From Melioribacteraceae bacterium (GTDB lineage Bacteria > Bacteroidota > Ignavibacteria > Ignavibacteriales > Melioribacteraceae), in assembly GCA_016927595.1 (NCBI GenBank), contig JAFGMI010000015.1:1-40326 (forward strand): 40,326 bases of DNA, in the 5' to 3' direction. A program made the position numbers and the translations under genes. Positions 17,485-26,092 of the stretch are shown here, in pieces. Each line of letters opens with the position of its first letter. Position 1 is the stretch's first letter. The notes below the pieces were generated by a model, which was not told where the DNA came from, did no database searches, and worked only from the letters and a program-made list of their open reading frames with translations.

Positions 17485-19425
17485 ATGAAAAGAATAATTC
17501 TGTTCTTATCTGCTTTATTACTACTCAGCTGCTCACGCGGGGAAACTGATTTACCCGATTATCCGATATCACCGGTTAGCATTCGTAATGTCAGTATCAG
17601 CGATAATTTCTGGCTGCCGAAAATTAAGTTAGTACAGGACACAACTATTCGCTATGCATTTGATAAATGCGAAGAGGAAGGGCGCATGCAGAACTTCCTC
17701 GTTGCCGGAGGGAAGAAAGCGGGAGCTTATAAAGGCAAAATGCCGTTCGATGACACCGATCTTTACAAGATCATTGAAGGAGCTTCTTATTCACTTGTTA
17801 GTCAGCCCAATCCGGAATTGGATGCCTACATTGATTCGATGATAACAATAATAAAAACCGGTCAGGAACCGGACGGTTATTTGACAACCTGGTTTACGAT
17901 AGACAAAGAAAAACCTCCAGCATGGTGGGTTAAACCATCAAGCAGAAGGTGGGAACAGGTTGTTTCCAGTCATGAATTGTATAACAGCGGTCACATGTTC
18001 GAAGCTGCTGCCGCACACTATTGGGCTACCGGGAAAAGGAGCTTCCTTGATATTGCTATTAAAAATGCTGATCTGCTCGCTGAAAATTTCAATCCTGGTA
18101 AATTAAGCACACCGCCAGGACACCAGATTGTAGAAACAGGATTAATTAAACTATACCATATAACCCATAATAAAAAGTATCTTGATCTGGCAAAGTTTTT
18201 TCTCGATGTACGCGGTGATTCAACTTCGCATGAATTATACGGTGCGTATAGTCAGGATCATATGCCGGTTACCGAACAGACCGAAGCAGTTGGTCATGCA
18301 GTAAGAGCATTGTATATGTACGCAGGAATGACAGACATAGCAGCTGTATGCCATGATAAGGATTATCTTGATGCAGTAAATAAAATCTGGGAGAACACTT
18401 TTCACAGGAAAATGTACATAACCGGCGGACTTGGTTCAAGGCATGAAGGTGAATCTTTCGGAGATGATTATGAACTCCCCAACCTAACCGCGTATAATGA
18501 AACGTGCGCCTCAATCGGGAGTGTGTATTGGAACCATAAATTATTTATGCTGACAGGCGATTCGAAATACTATGACATCATCGAAAAAACATTGTATAAT
18601 GGGTTGATATCTGGCATTTCACTTGACGGTAAAAAGTTTTTCTATCCGAATCCGACAGAATCGGATGGAAATTATAAGTTTAATCAGGGAGCATGTACAA
18701 GAAAATCCTGGTTTGACTGTTCATGCTGCCCTACCAATTTAATTCGGTTTATTCCGTCTATACCCGGCTTAATTTATGCGTCGCATAAAGACAGCCTGTA
18801 TGTGAATCTCTTCATGTCGAATACTGCCCGGGTAACAGTGGATGGAGAAGAGCTGGAATTAATTCAGAAAACTGAATACCCCTGGAATGGTAAAATTAAT
18901 TTTACTGTTAATCCGGGTAATGAAAAAAGTTTCACACTGAAAATCCGTATTCCGGGATGGGCGGTTAACGAAGCCGTTCCAGGCGATTTGTATTTCTTCC
19001 TCAGAGGAATAAAAAAGGAAATATCATTAACCGTTAACGGTGGAGTGAAAACGATAAATTTAAATAAAGGGTATGCTGAAATTACGAGAGTTTGGGAAAA
19101 AGGTGATGAAGTTGAACTCACATTACCTTTGATCGTGAGGGAAATTATAGCTAATGAAAAAGTTAAGGACGATATCAATAAAGTTGCATTTCAGTATGGA
19201 CCTTTAGTCTATTGTGGAGAGGAAGTCGATAATAGTCACCTTTCAGAAATATCTATTCCTGATGATGTAAAGCTTTCACTGGAAAAGGGATTAGTGCTGA
19301 CAGAGAAGGTTAATTCAATTGTAGGTGAATATAACGACACAAAATTTACATTGATACCGTATCATCTCTGGTCGAACAGAGGAGTCGGTAAAATGAAAGT
19401 CTGGTTCCCAAGAAGTAAGAGATAA
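17485..19425 (+). CDS. GH127 beta-L-arabinofuranosidase lipoprotein
   Basis: 646 residues, usual for GH127 (formerly DUF1680). The signal ends LLLLSC with Cys16, a good lipobox. The family's unusual catalytic centre is complete: Glu339 and Cys341 in NETCASIGS, and Cys414-Cys415 in CSCCPTN, corresponding to the zinc-bound Glu338, Cys340, Cys417 nucleophile and Cys418 of Bifidobacterium HypBA1. Glu323 in HEGESFG corresponds to its acid/base Glu322. GH127 enzymes remove beta-L-arabinofuranose from hydroxyproline-linked arabino-oligosaccharides and some pectic side chains. The start lacks a clear Shine-Dalgarno but the lipoprotein signal supports it. GH95 follows 50 bp later. Confidence 0.93.
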   Translation: MKRIILFLSALLLLSCSRGETDLPDYPISPVSIRNVSISDNFWLPKIKLVQDTTIRYAFDKCEEEGRMQNFLVAGGKKAGAYKGKMPFDDTDLYKIIEGASYSLVSQPNPELDAYIDSMITIIKTGQEPDGYLTTWFTIDKEKPPAWWVKPSSRRWEQVVSSHELYNSGHMFEAAAAHYWATGKRSFLDIAIKNADLLAENFNPGKLSTPPGHQIVETGLIKLYHITHNKKYLDLAKFFLDVRGDSTSHELYGAYSQDHMPVTEQTEAVGHAVRALYMYAGMTDIAAVCHDKDYLDAVNKIWENTFHRKMYITGGLGSRHEGESFGDDYELPNLTAYNETCASIGSVYWNHKLFMLTGDSKYYDIIEKTLYNGLISGISLDGKKFFYPNPTESDGNYKFNQGACTRKSWFDCSCCPTNLIRFIPSIPGLIYASHKDSLYVNLFMSNTARVTVDGEELELIQKTEYPWNGKINFTVNPGNEKSFTLKIRIPGWAVNEAVPGDLYFFLRGIKKEISLTVNGGVKTINLNKGYAEITRVWEKGDEVELTLPLIVREIIANEKVKDDINKVAFQYGPLVYCGEEVDNSHLSEISIPDDVKLSLEKGLVLTEKVNSIVGEYNDTKFTLIPYHLWSNRGVGKMKVWFPRSKR

Positions 19426-19475
19426 ACAGCATGGAAAATTAACATCAAAACAAAGTTTAAAGTCACAAAACAGTA

Positions 19476-21938
19476 ATGAATAGAATTTTACTTTTTATAT
19501 TATTTGTTTCAGGCTCTACAAATGCGTTGTCTCAAACGGACAGCTTTTTAAAATTATGGTACCAACATCCTGCAGAGGAATGGATAGAAGCATTACCGGT
19601 TGGTAACGGTCGTTTGGGAGCCATGGTTTTTGGAAATCCATCCGAAGAAATAATTCAACTTAACGAAAGCACTATATGGGGTGGTCAGCCGCACCGAAAC
19701 GATAATCCCGATGCCAGGGAAGAATTACCGGTTGTGCGAAAGTTGATTTCTGATGGTAATTATACTGAAGCTCAAAATATCGTAAATCGGAAATTTGTGA
19801 GCCGCAATTCACAGGGAATGCCTTATCAGACTGCTGGTTATCTCAGACTTGCATTTCCCGGTCACGAAAATTTCAGGAATTATTACCGGGAACTGAATCT
19901 GGAAAATGCAGTAATAACAACACAATATGAAGTTGGTGATATTAAATTTAAACGGGAAATTTTCGCTTCATTTCCGGAGCAGCTGATTGTTGTCCGGATT
20001 ACAGCAAGTAAGTTAGGTAGCATCAGCTTCACACCCTCGATGAATCATCCTGCTAAAGTAAACATTACAAACGTTGGTAAAGATAAACTTGTAATGTCCG
20101 GTGTAACTACTGATTGCGACTCAATAAAAGGAGCAGTAAGATTTCAGGTACATGTAAAAGTTTTTGCTGAAGGAAGCTTAATAACTTCATCCGACAACAG
20201 CATCAAGGTAAGCAATGCTGATTCTGCGATTATCCATATATCCATAGCAACAAGTTTTAAGAATTACAATGATATCAGTGCAGATGCTGCTGAGATAGCA
20301 AATACTTACCTTCAGAATGCTGTTCGGAAAAAATACGATGAATTATTAAGCAACCATATTTTAGATTACCAAAAATATTTTAATAGAGTTAGTCTGGATT
20401 TGGGCAAGACTGATTTAGCTGAAAACCCTACCGATGTCCGGATAGATCAATTCAAGTACGGGAATGATCCGCAGTTGATAGCTTTATGTTTTCAGTTTGG
20501 TCGATATCTGTTAATCTCTTCCTCACGACCAGGCGGGCAGCCTGCAAATCTTCAGGGGATATGGAACGACCAGCTTTATCCACCGTGGGACAGCAAATAT
20601 ACTGTAAATATTAATATGGAAATGAACTATTGGTTATCCGAAATCACCAACCTCCGTGAAATGAATGAACCGTTGATCCAGATGCTGCGTGAATTATCGC
20701 AGACCGGGAAACAGACGGCAAAAGATATGTACAATGCTGAAGGATGGGTACTGCACCACAATACAGATTTATGGCGGATTAATGGTCCGGTCGACGGGGC
20801 TTTCTGGGGTATGTGGCCTATGGGCAGCGCCTGGCTATGTCAGCATTTGTGGGAAAAATATGAATACAGCGGTGATAAGCAATATCTCAAATCAGTGTAC
20901 CCAATTATGAAGAGTGCTGTTGAGTTTTATCTGAACTTTTTAATTGAAGAGCCGCAGAATAACTGGCTGATTGTATCCCCGTCTCTGTCACCTGAGAATG
21001 CACCTTCGAATCATCCGGAATCTTCCATATCAGCAGGCACTACTATTGACAACCAACTGCTCTTCGATCTTTTTAATAAGACTATATCTGCCGCTCAGAT
21101 TCTGGAGGATAATGAACAGTTTATATTAAATATAAAGAAGGCACTGGACCGATTGCCACCGATGCAGATTGGACGCTGGGGACAACTTCAGGAATGGCTT
21201 CATGACTGGGATAATCCCGATGATCATCACAGGCATGTTTCACATCTTTATGGACTATATCCGAGTAATCAGATTTCACCATTTCATTCACCGGAATTGT
21301 TTTCTGCTGCAAGAACATCACTTATAGCACGTGGTGACAAATCAACCGGGTGGTCGATGGGATGGAAAATAAACCTGTGGGCGCGCCTTCTCGACGGAAA
21401 CCGTGCTCTTAAATTAATAACCGACCAGTTAACTCCTTCCATTCAGCCCGATGGTAGTCAGCAAGGAGGTACTTACCCCAATATGTTTGATGCACATCCG
21501 CCTTTCCAGATAGACGGAAATTTTGGTTTCACCGCAGGAGTTGCTGAAATGCTCATTCAGTGTCACGATGGATATATATTTTTACTTCCCGCTTTGCCCG
21601 AAAGCTGGAAAGACGGTAATGTGAGGGGTATTCGGCTACGCGGTGGCTTTGAGATCGAAAAGATGGTATGGAAGAAAGGTAAGATTCAGGAATTAGTTGT
21701 AATATCAAATCTGGGAGGTAACTGCAGGATTCGTTCGTATGCCGAACTGATATCGGAAATATATGGTAGTCTTAAATCGGCTGAAGGGGAAAATAAAAAT
21801 CCTTTTTATGATACACCTGATATAAAACAACCATTAATTACTAATAAGGCAACACTAAATAAAATTGAGTTAAAAAAAACTTTTTTATATGACATAGAAA
21901 CTAAACCCGGGAGGAAATACGTCCTCTCAGGAATTTAA
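19476..21938 (+). CDS. GH95 alpha-L-fucosidase / alpha-L-galactosidase
   Basis: 820 residues. A signal peptide (ends TNALSQ) precedes the GH95 N-terminal motif ALPVGNGRLGAMVFG and LNESTIWGG. The inverting catalytic set is present: Asn378 and Asn380 in VNINMEMNYW, Glu507 in SPSLSPENAP and Asp680 in QIDGNFGFT, matching Asn421, Asn423, Glu566 and Asp766 of Bifidobacterium AfcA. The (alpha/alpha)6 barrel is full length. Characterised members remove alpha-1,2-L-fucose from glycans including fucosylated xyloglucan, and some act on alpha-L-galactose. Linkage preference cannot be read from sequence. It has no lipobox and no T9SS tail, so it is probably periplasmic. It sits between GH127 and the second beta-helix protein. 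Confidence 0.94.
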   Translation: MNRILLFILFVSGSTNALSQTDSFLKLWYQHPAEEWIEALPVGNGRLGAMVFGNPSEEIIQLNESTIWGGQPHRNDNPDAREELPVVRKLISDGNYTEAQNIVNRKFVSRNSQGMPYQTAGYLRLAFPGHENFRNYYRELNLENAVITTQYEVGDIKFKREIFASFPEQLIVVRITASKLGSISFTPSMNHPAKVNITNVGKDKLVMSGVTTDCDSIKGAVRFQVHVKVFAEGSLITSSDNSIKVSNADSAIIHISIATSFKNYNDISADAAEIANTYLQNAVRKKYDELLSNHILDYQKYFNRVSLDLGKTDLAENPTDVRIDQFKYGNDPQLIALCFQFGRYLLISSSRPGGQPANLQGIWNDQLYPPWDSKYTVNINMEMNYWLSEITNLREMNEPLIQMLRELSQTGKQTAKDMYNAEGWVLHHNTDLWRINGPVDGAFWGMWPMGSAWLCQHLWEKYEYSGDKQYLKSVYPIMKSAVEFYLNFLIEEPQNNWLIVSPSLSPENAPSNHPESSISAGTTIDNQLLFDLFNKTISAAQILEDNEQFILNIKKALDRLPPMQIGRWGQLQEWLHDWDNPDDHHRHVSHLYGLYPSNQISPFHSPELFSAARTSLIARGDKSTGWSMGWKINLWARLLDGNRALKLITDQLTPSIQPDGSQQGGTYPNMFDAHPPFQIDGNFGFTAGVAEMLIQCHDGYIFLLPALPESWKDGNVRGIRLRGGFEIEKMVWKKGKIQELVVISNLGGNCRIRSYAELISEIYGSLKSAEGENKNPFYDTPDIKQPLITNKATLNKIELKKTFLYDIETKPGRKYVLSGI

Positions 21939-21978
21939 TACAAATGCATAACAGTTTAATTTGCACGTAACGAGGGAT

Positions 21979-22028
21979 TGTTATTCAATTGTCAATAACC
22001 ACTGTTTTAATAACCAGGGAGGTTATTA
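21979..22028 (+). promoter_or_regulatory. RNA stem overlapping the ribosome binding site of beta-helix copy 2
   Basis: TAATAACC (22008-22015) pairs perfectly with GGTTATTA (22021-22028) around an AGGGA loop. The stem covers the end of the Shine-Dalgarno AGGGAGG (22016-22022) and the A of the ATG at 22028. An upstream GTTATT (21979-21984) and AATAACC (21994-22000) offer alternative partners, so two exclusive folds can be drawn. This could regulate translation, but the AT-rich stems are weak. Confidence 0.35.
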
Positions 22029-23854
22029 TGAAAAAGGTAATTATACTTTTCACAGTGTTGACTATTTGGATACCGTTTTTTTCAATCTTTCCTCAATCAC
22101 TAAGTGATTATGTTAAGGAAGTAAAAGGTGATACTCTTGTGATTAAAGATTATTACGATATGAATAGTCAACCGAACTCTTTGCATTACGCACTTCTTCT
22201 GGACTCTGCAGACGTTCCAGCCGGACGGGTCTATGAACTACAGGCGGGAGGTCTTTACTCTTTCAGCAACGTTAGCCCAATCAGCTCTTCGAAACACCCT
22301 ACAGTCATAGTCGGATCAGATCCTACTATGGTAGTGAACAATAAAAACACCTTGTCGTCACCACCCTTAATATGCACAGATAATTCTTCATTGGGGTGGG
22401 CTACCGGCATTGATGCAGCCGGTGATCTGACCATCAAAAACTGTGAACTTGTAAGTACTGCAGATGATGGCAGAATAGGGATAAAATTTACGCTTACAAA
22501 TAATTCAGACCTTCATTTAACGTATGATAACTGCCTGTTTGAACATTGTGCACACTGGTTTGTTTTTATACGTGATGATTCGAATCAGAATGTCACTTTC
22601 AGAAATTGTTTCTTTGTAAATATGAACGGTCAGCCGTGCAGGCGTGATGGAGGCGTATTCATTTCTTTTCATGAACAGGACACGCTTCTTGTTGAAAACT
22701 GCACCCATATTATGGCGCAGGGTCATATGTATAAATTCATGATTTATCCTGATAACCAGTTGCCATGGTATCCTCATGATTATCAGTTCAAGAGAATAAT
22801 ATTCAATCATAATACTTTCATTAACTGTGCCGGGCTCGTTTTTATGAATCCCGGATACCAAAGCAGCGTAAGTCTTACCAATAACATATTTGTGAATTGT
22901 AATGTTCAGTCATTTGGTGGTATAAATGAGTATGATGTCTACGAACAGGATCCGGATGGGCTCCCTATGGGTCTGGTTAATGTATATCCTGATAGTGTGA
23001 TTGTTGCAAACAATACTCCGAGGAAATTCTTATGTCAGAATAATCTTGTTTACTGGGATCCTACGCTGGCTGATACGGATTCAATTTTAAATGCCAGAGC
23101 GGTTAATGACGTAACTGACTGGCAATCTCAAATGATTATTATGAACACAAGAACTGATAGTATGTTTAAACATATAGGGCGATTCGATGCGGAGCCATAT
23201 TCATATCTGGTTACGGATTCCTGGAAAAACAAATTACCTGATTTTACTGATCCGCAGGATCTGTTCACAACACAGCTTGCAAATCTGAAAACTTTTGCTC
23301 TTGGAACAGTGGACTTAAATAGTGTGGATAAATTATCGGACTGGCGATTGGTAAATAACGATCCGGACAGGTACGCTGAGCCGGACTGGCCAATTCCTGT
23401 TGATCTTTCCTATAGTGATGATGATCTGTTAACTGCTGGTTATGGAGGTTTTCCTATAGGCGATCTAAACTGGTTTCCCGCGAAAAAAGCAGATTGGTAT
23501 GCTCAGAGAATCTATGAATATGATATTATTAATAATGCACTAAATGCCGGCAGATTTGTAACAGAGGTTAATGATCAGGAGAGTATTATTGCAGAATTCC
23601 AATTACAGCAGAACTACCCGAATCCATTTAACCCGGGAACTATTATAAGTTTCACAATTCCTGAAGCCGGTTTTGTATCGCTGAAAGTATACAACATACT
23701 GGGTCAGGAAGTAGCTGCACTTATCGATGATTTTATTTATTCTAAAACTAACCAAATTAAATTTGACGGCAGCGACCTGGCAAGCGGTGTTTACGTTGCA
23801 AGACTTTCTGCAGGAAATTTTGATAAATCTATTAAACTGATATTAATTAAATAA
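22028..23854 (+). CDS. secreted beta-helix-like protein with T9SS sorting domain, copy 2
   Basis: I choose ATG 22028 because AGGGAGG lies just upstream and the protein then begins with a signal peptide (MKKVIILFTV to IFPQ); an in-frame start at 21989 would add 13 unlikely residues. 608 residues. It is a paralog of the protein at 8809: both share SDYVKEVKGDTLV / MDYVKEVKGDTLV, PAGRVYELQ, a CRR(D/N)GGV motif, the Asn-rich beta-helix rungs (MAQGHMYKF, FNHNTFINCA, LTNNIFVNC), WPIPVDLSYSD, and IGDLNWFP before the sorting domain (NYPNPFNPGT to IKLILIK). No catalytic residues are recognised. Here it lies between GH95 and the DUF362-like gene, so the pair likely serves one glycan system in two roles or with two specificities. 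Confidence 0.85.
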   Translation: MKKVIILFTVLTIWIPFFSIFPQSLSDYVKEVKGDTLVIKDYYDMNSQPNSLHYALLLDSADVPAGRVYELQAGGLYSFSNVSPISSSKHPTVIVGSDPTMVVNNKNTLSSPPLICTDNSSLGWATGIDAAGDLTIKNCELVSTADDGRIGIKFTLTNNSDLHLTYDNCLFEHCAHWFVFIRDDSNQNVTFRNCFFVNMNGQPCRRDGGVFISFHEQDTLLVENCTHIMAQGHMYKFMIYPDNQLPWYPHDYQFKRIIFNHNTFINCAGLVFMNPGYQSSVSLTNNIFVNCNVQSFGGINEYDVYEQDPDGLPMGLVNVYPDSVIVANNTPRKFLCQNNLVYWDPTLADTDSILNARAVNDVTDWQSQMIIMNTRTDSMFKHIGRFDAEPYSYLVTDSWKNKLPDFTDPQDLFTTQLANLKTFALGTVDLNSVDKLSDWRLVNNDPDRYAEPDWPIPVDLSYSDDDLLTAGYGGFPIGDLNWFPAKKADWYAQRIYEYDIINNALNAGRFVTEVNDQESIIAEFQLQQNYPNPFNPGTIISFTIPEAGFVSLKVYNILGQEVAALIDDFIYSKTNQIKFDGSDLASGVYVARLSAGNFDKSIKLILIK

Positions 23855-24027
23855 ACTTTTGAAACGACTGTTTTATTATGATTGGCAACTGATGTTATAT
23901 ATTAAAATTGATTTGAAAAATCATAAAATGGAATTTTATGAGTAACAAAGAATTTTCATTAGTCAATCATAAAAAAACATTAAATTAAATTGATAGTTTA
24001 CACCGATCTGAAATAAAAGGAGCCGCA

Positions 24028-26091
24028 ATGAATGCGTTGATTCAGAAATTTGTTAAAGTTTGTCCGAAGTCAGGGAAAATCAGAAAAATTGTTGTACCCG
24101 AAGGTTATTACAAATTACTTTTCCCGTTTGTCGGTTTAGCAGCATTAATATGGATATTGATACGTGTTGTTCCGAGACCGAGCAGGGCAGCATATCCGTG
24201 CATGAAAGTAGCAACGCCGCTTGCCTCCAGTTTTATTATATGGCTGGTAGGACTGGCAGCATCGGTGAAATCATTCACAAAAATGAAAGCCGCATATTTA
24301 AATTCGGGATACATTAAAGCTTCTTTATTTCTCTTATCAGGAATAATATTTGGTCTAATGGCATTCAGTCAAATCGGGACCGAATCGGTTGCCGACTCCA
24401 GAAATAAATCTGCTTACGTTCAAGCTGATCCGGAACCGAACCAGCCGATGGGACAGGCTGTCGGAATATTTCCCGGAAGAGTTGTCTGGGTTCATAATCC
24501 CGATGCAACAAATGAAAACTGTGACCCGATGGAAGAGGGTAATTCGTATTTCGAACCTGAAAACAGCAACCAGGAAGTAATTGATGATATGCTTTCACAA
24601 GCAATCAAGAAATTAACCGGTACAACCTCGGATCTGGAAGCGTGGGATGCAATCTTCAGGTTTCACAATAATGCCAGAGGTAAAGGAGAAGTTGCATACC
24701 AACCAGGAGAAAAGGTATTCATTAAAATGAATGCAACCAGCGGCTGGAGCGGTAACTACAATGATAATGATTTATCGAAAGTCTACAAATCATGGTGGGG
24801 AGGAGTAAACAGATACTACGGACTCTCAGAAACATCGCCAGCTTTTATCTTAGCTGTATTACGTCAGTTAGTCTATAATGTAAATGTCGCTCAGGAAGAT
24901 ATCTATATAGGCGATCCGATGAAATTTATATATAAACATATCTACGAGTATTTGCATGCTGAATTTCCCGACGTACACTATCTGGATCATACCGGGCACA
25001 CGAGGATAGGCAGAGAACTGGCTGAAAAAGGTACGACTCCTTTAATAAAATATTCTGACAGGGGCAGTGTTCTGGTGAGAGATGGAAATCCTGTATACGA
25101 AGATAAATTATACAAAATTTATGAGGAGATGGAGTACATGCTTAACCTCCCTCAGATGAAAGGACACGTAAGAGCAGGTGTTACAATGTTTGCAAAAAAT
25201 CATTTTGGTTCGCATATAAGAGATGGAGCTAACCATCTGCATAACGGTCTTATGGAACCAGGTGAAACCGGTTTAACCACCAGACCCGGATACGGGTTAT
25301 ACAGAGTGCAGGTTGATATTATGGGTCATGAAATACTTGGCAGAAAAAATCTTGTTTATTTAATGGAAGCTTTATGGAGTACAGATCACGAATTAAATCC
25401 TCCGGCTAAATGGCAGATGTCCCCATTTAACAACGACTGGACCTCGTCTGTTTTTGCCTCCTTCGATCCTGTTGCTATTGAATCAGTTGGATACGATTTT
25501 GTCAGATCGGAATTTACTAAGGACAGATATCCGTCGAGTTACGAGGATGTTGTTGATGTAATTCAGCTTGAAGGTGTATGTGATTATCTGCGGCAGGCAG
25601 CTGATTCTGCAAACTGGGCTGAAGGTATCGTATATGATCCTGAAGATGATGGAACGAATATTTTCAGTCTTGGCGTGCATGAACACTGGAATAATCCGGT
25701 TGATAAAGAATATTCACGCAACCTGGGTACCGGAGACGGGATTGAGTTGATAAAAATAGAAAACGCAACCGACGTTAGTAGTGATGAAGAACTAATCACG
25801 AAAGACTTTAAACTAAACCAGAATTATCCTAATCCTTTTAATCCGTCAACGACAATATCATTTAGTCTGGATATTAGTGCTGAAGTCAAACTGGTTGTTT
25901 ACGACGCACTCGGAAAATTTGTTAAAGTACTTAAAGATGAAAAGCTGCCTGCAGGATACCACAGCGTTTCATGGGATGGAACAAATTATTCTGGCACGCC
26001 CGTTGTCAGCGGCAGATACATTTACAGAATTACAGTTAATTCAGATAATAAAATTTATTCACAATCCAGAAAAATGACATTGGTAAAATAA
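24028..26091 (+). CDS. DUF362-like protein with three N-terminal TM segments and T9SS tail
   Basis: 687 residues with AAAGGAG just before the ATG. Hydrophobic segments lie at ~29-48, 62-80 and 98-113, the last ending MAFSQ like a late signal peptide. The main domain (~130-590) resembles DUF362 proteins (VFIKMNATSGW, then HVRAGVTMFAKNHFGSHIRDGANHLHN and WSTDHELNPPAKW, SFDPVAIESVGYDFVR). The C-terminal ~80 residues are a T9SS type A domain (NYPNPFNPSTT, VVYDALGKFV, SRKMTLVK), including the VVSGRYIYRI variant. DUF362 has no settled activity; some members carry iron-sulfur clusters, but no CxxC cluster is seen here. Membrane-like N-terminus plus T9SS tail is an odd combination. The propeller gene starts 1 bp after its stop. 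Confidence 0.75.
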   Translation: MNALIQKFVKVCPKSGKIRKIVVPEGYYKLLFPFVGLAALIWILIRVVPRPSRAAYPCMKVATPLASSFIIWLVGLAASVKSFTKMKAAYLNSGYIKASLFLLSGIIFGLMAFSQIGTESVADSRNKSAYVQADPEPNQPMGQAVGIFPGRVVWVHNPDATNENCDPMEEGNSYFEPENSNQEVIDDMLSQAIKKLTGTTSDLEAWDAIFRFHNNARGKGEVAYQPGEKVFIKMNATSGWSGNYNDNDLSKVYKSWWGGVNRYYGLSETSPAFILAVLRQLVYNVNVAQEDIYIGDPMKFIYKHIYEYLHAEFPDVHYLDHTGHTRIGRELAEKGTTPLIKYSDRGSVLVRDGNPVYEDKLYKIYEEMEYMLNLPQMKGHVRAGVTMFAKNHFGSHIRDGANHLHNGLMEPGETGLTTRPGYGLYRVQVDIMGHEILGRKNLVYLMEALWSTDHELNPPAKWQMSPFNNDWTSSVFASFDPVAIESVGYDFVRSEFTKDRYPSSYEDVVDVIQLEGVCDYLRQAADSANWAEGIVYDPEDDGTNIFSLGVHEHWNNPVDKEYSRNLGTGDGIELIKIENATDVSSDEELITKDFKLNQNYPNPFNPSTTISFSLDISAEVKLVVYDALGKFVKVLKDEKLPAGYHSVSWDGTNYSGTPVVSGRYIYRITVNSDNKIYSQSRKMTLVK

Positions 26092-26092
26092 T

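Noticed and set aside
23938-23988. 16-codon frame with ATG (MSNKEFSLVNHKKTLN) in the leader of the DUF362-like gene
   Set aside because: Only a weak GGA precedes it and its composition follows the AT-rich background; no regulatory codon pattern is visible.
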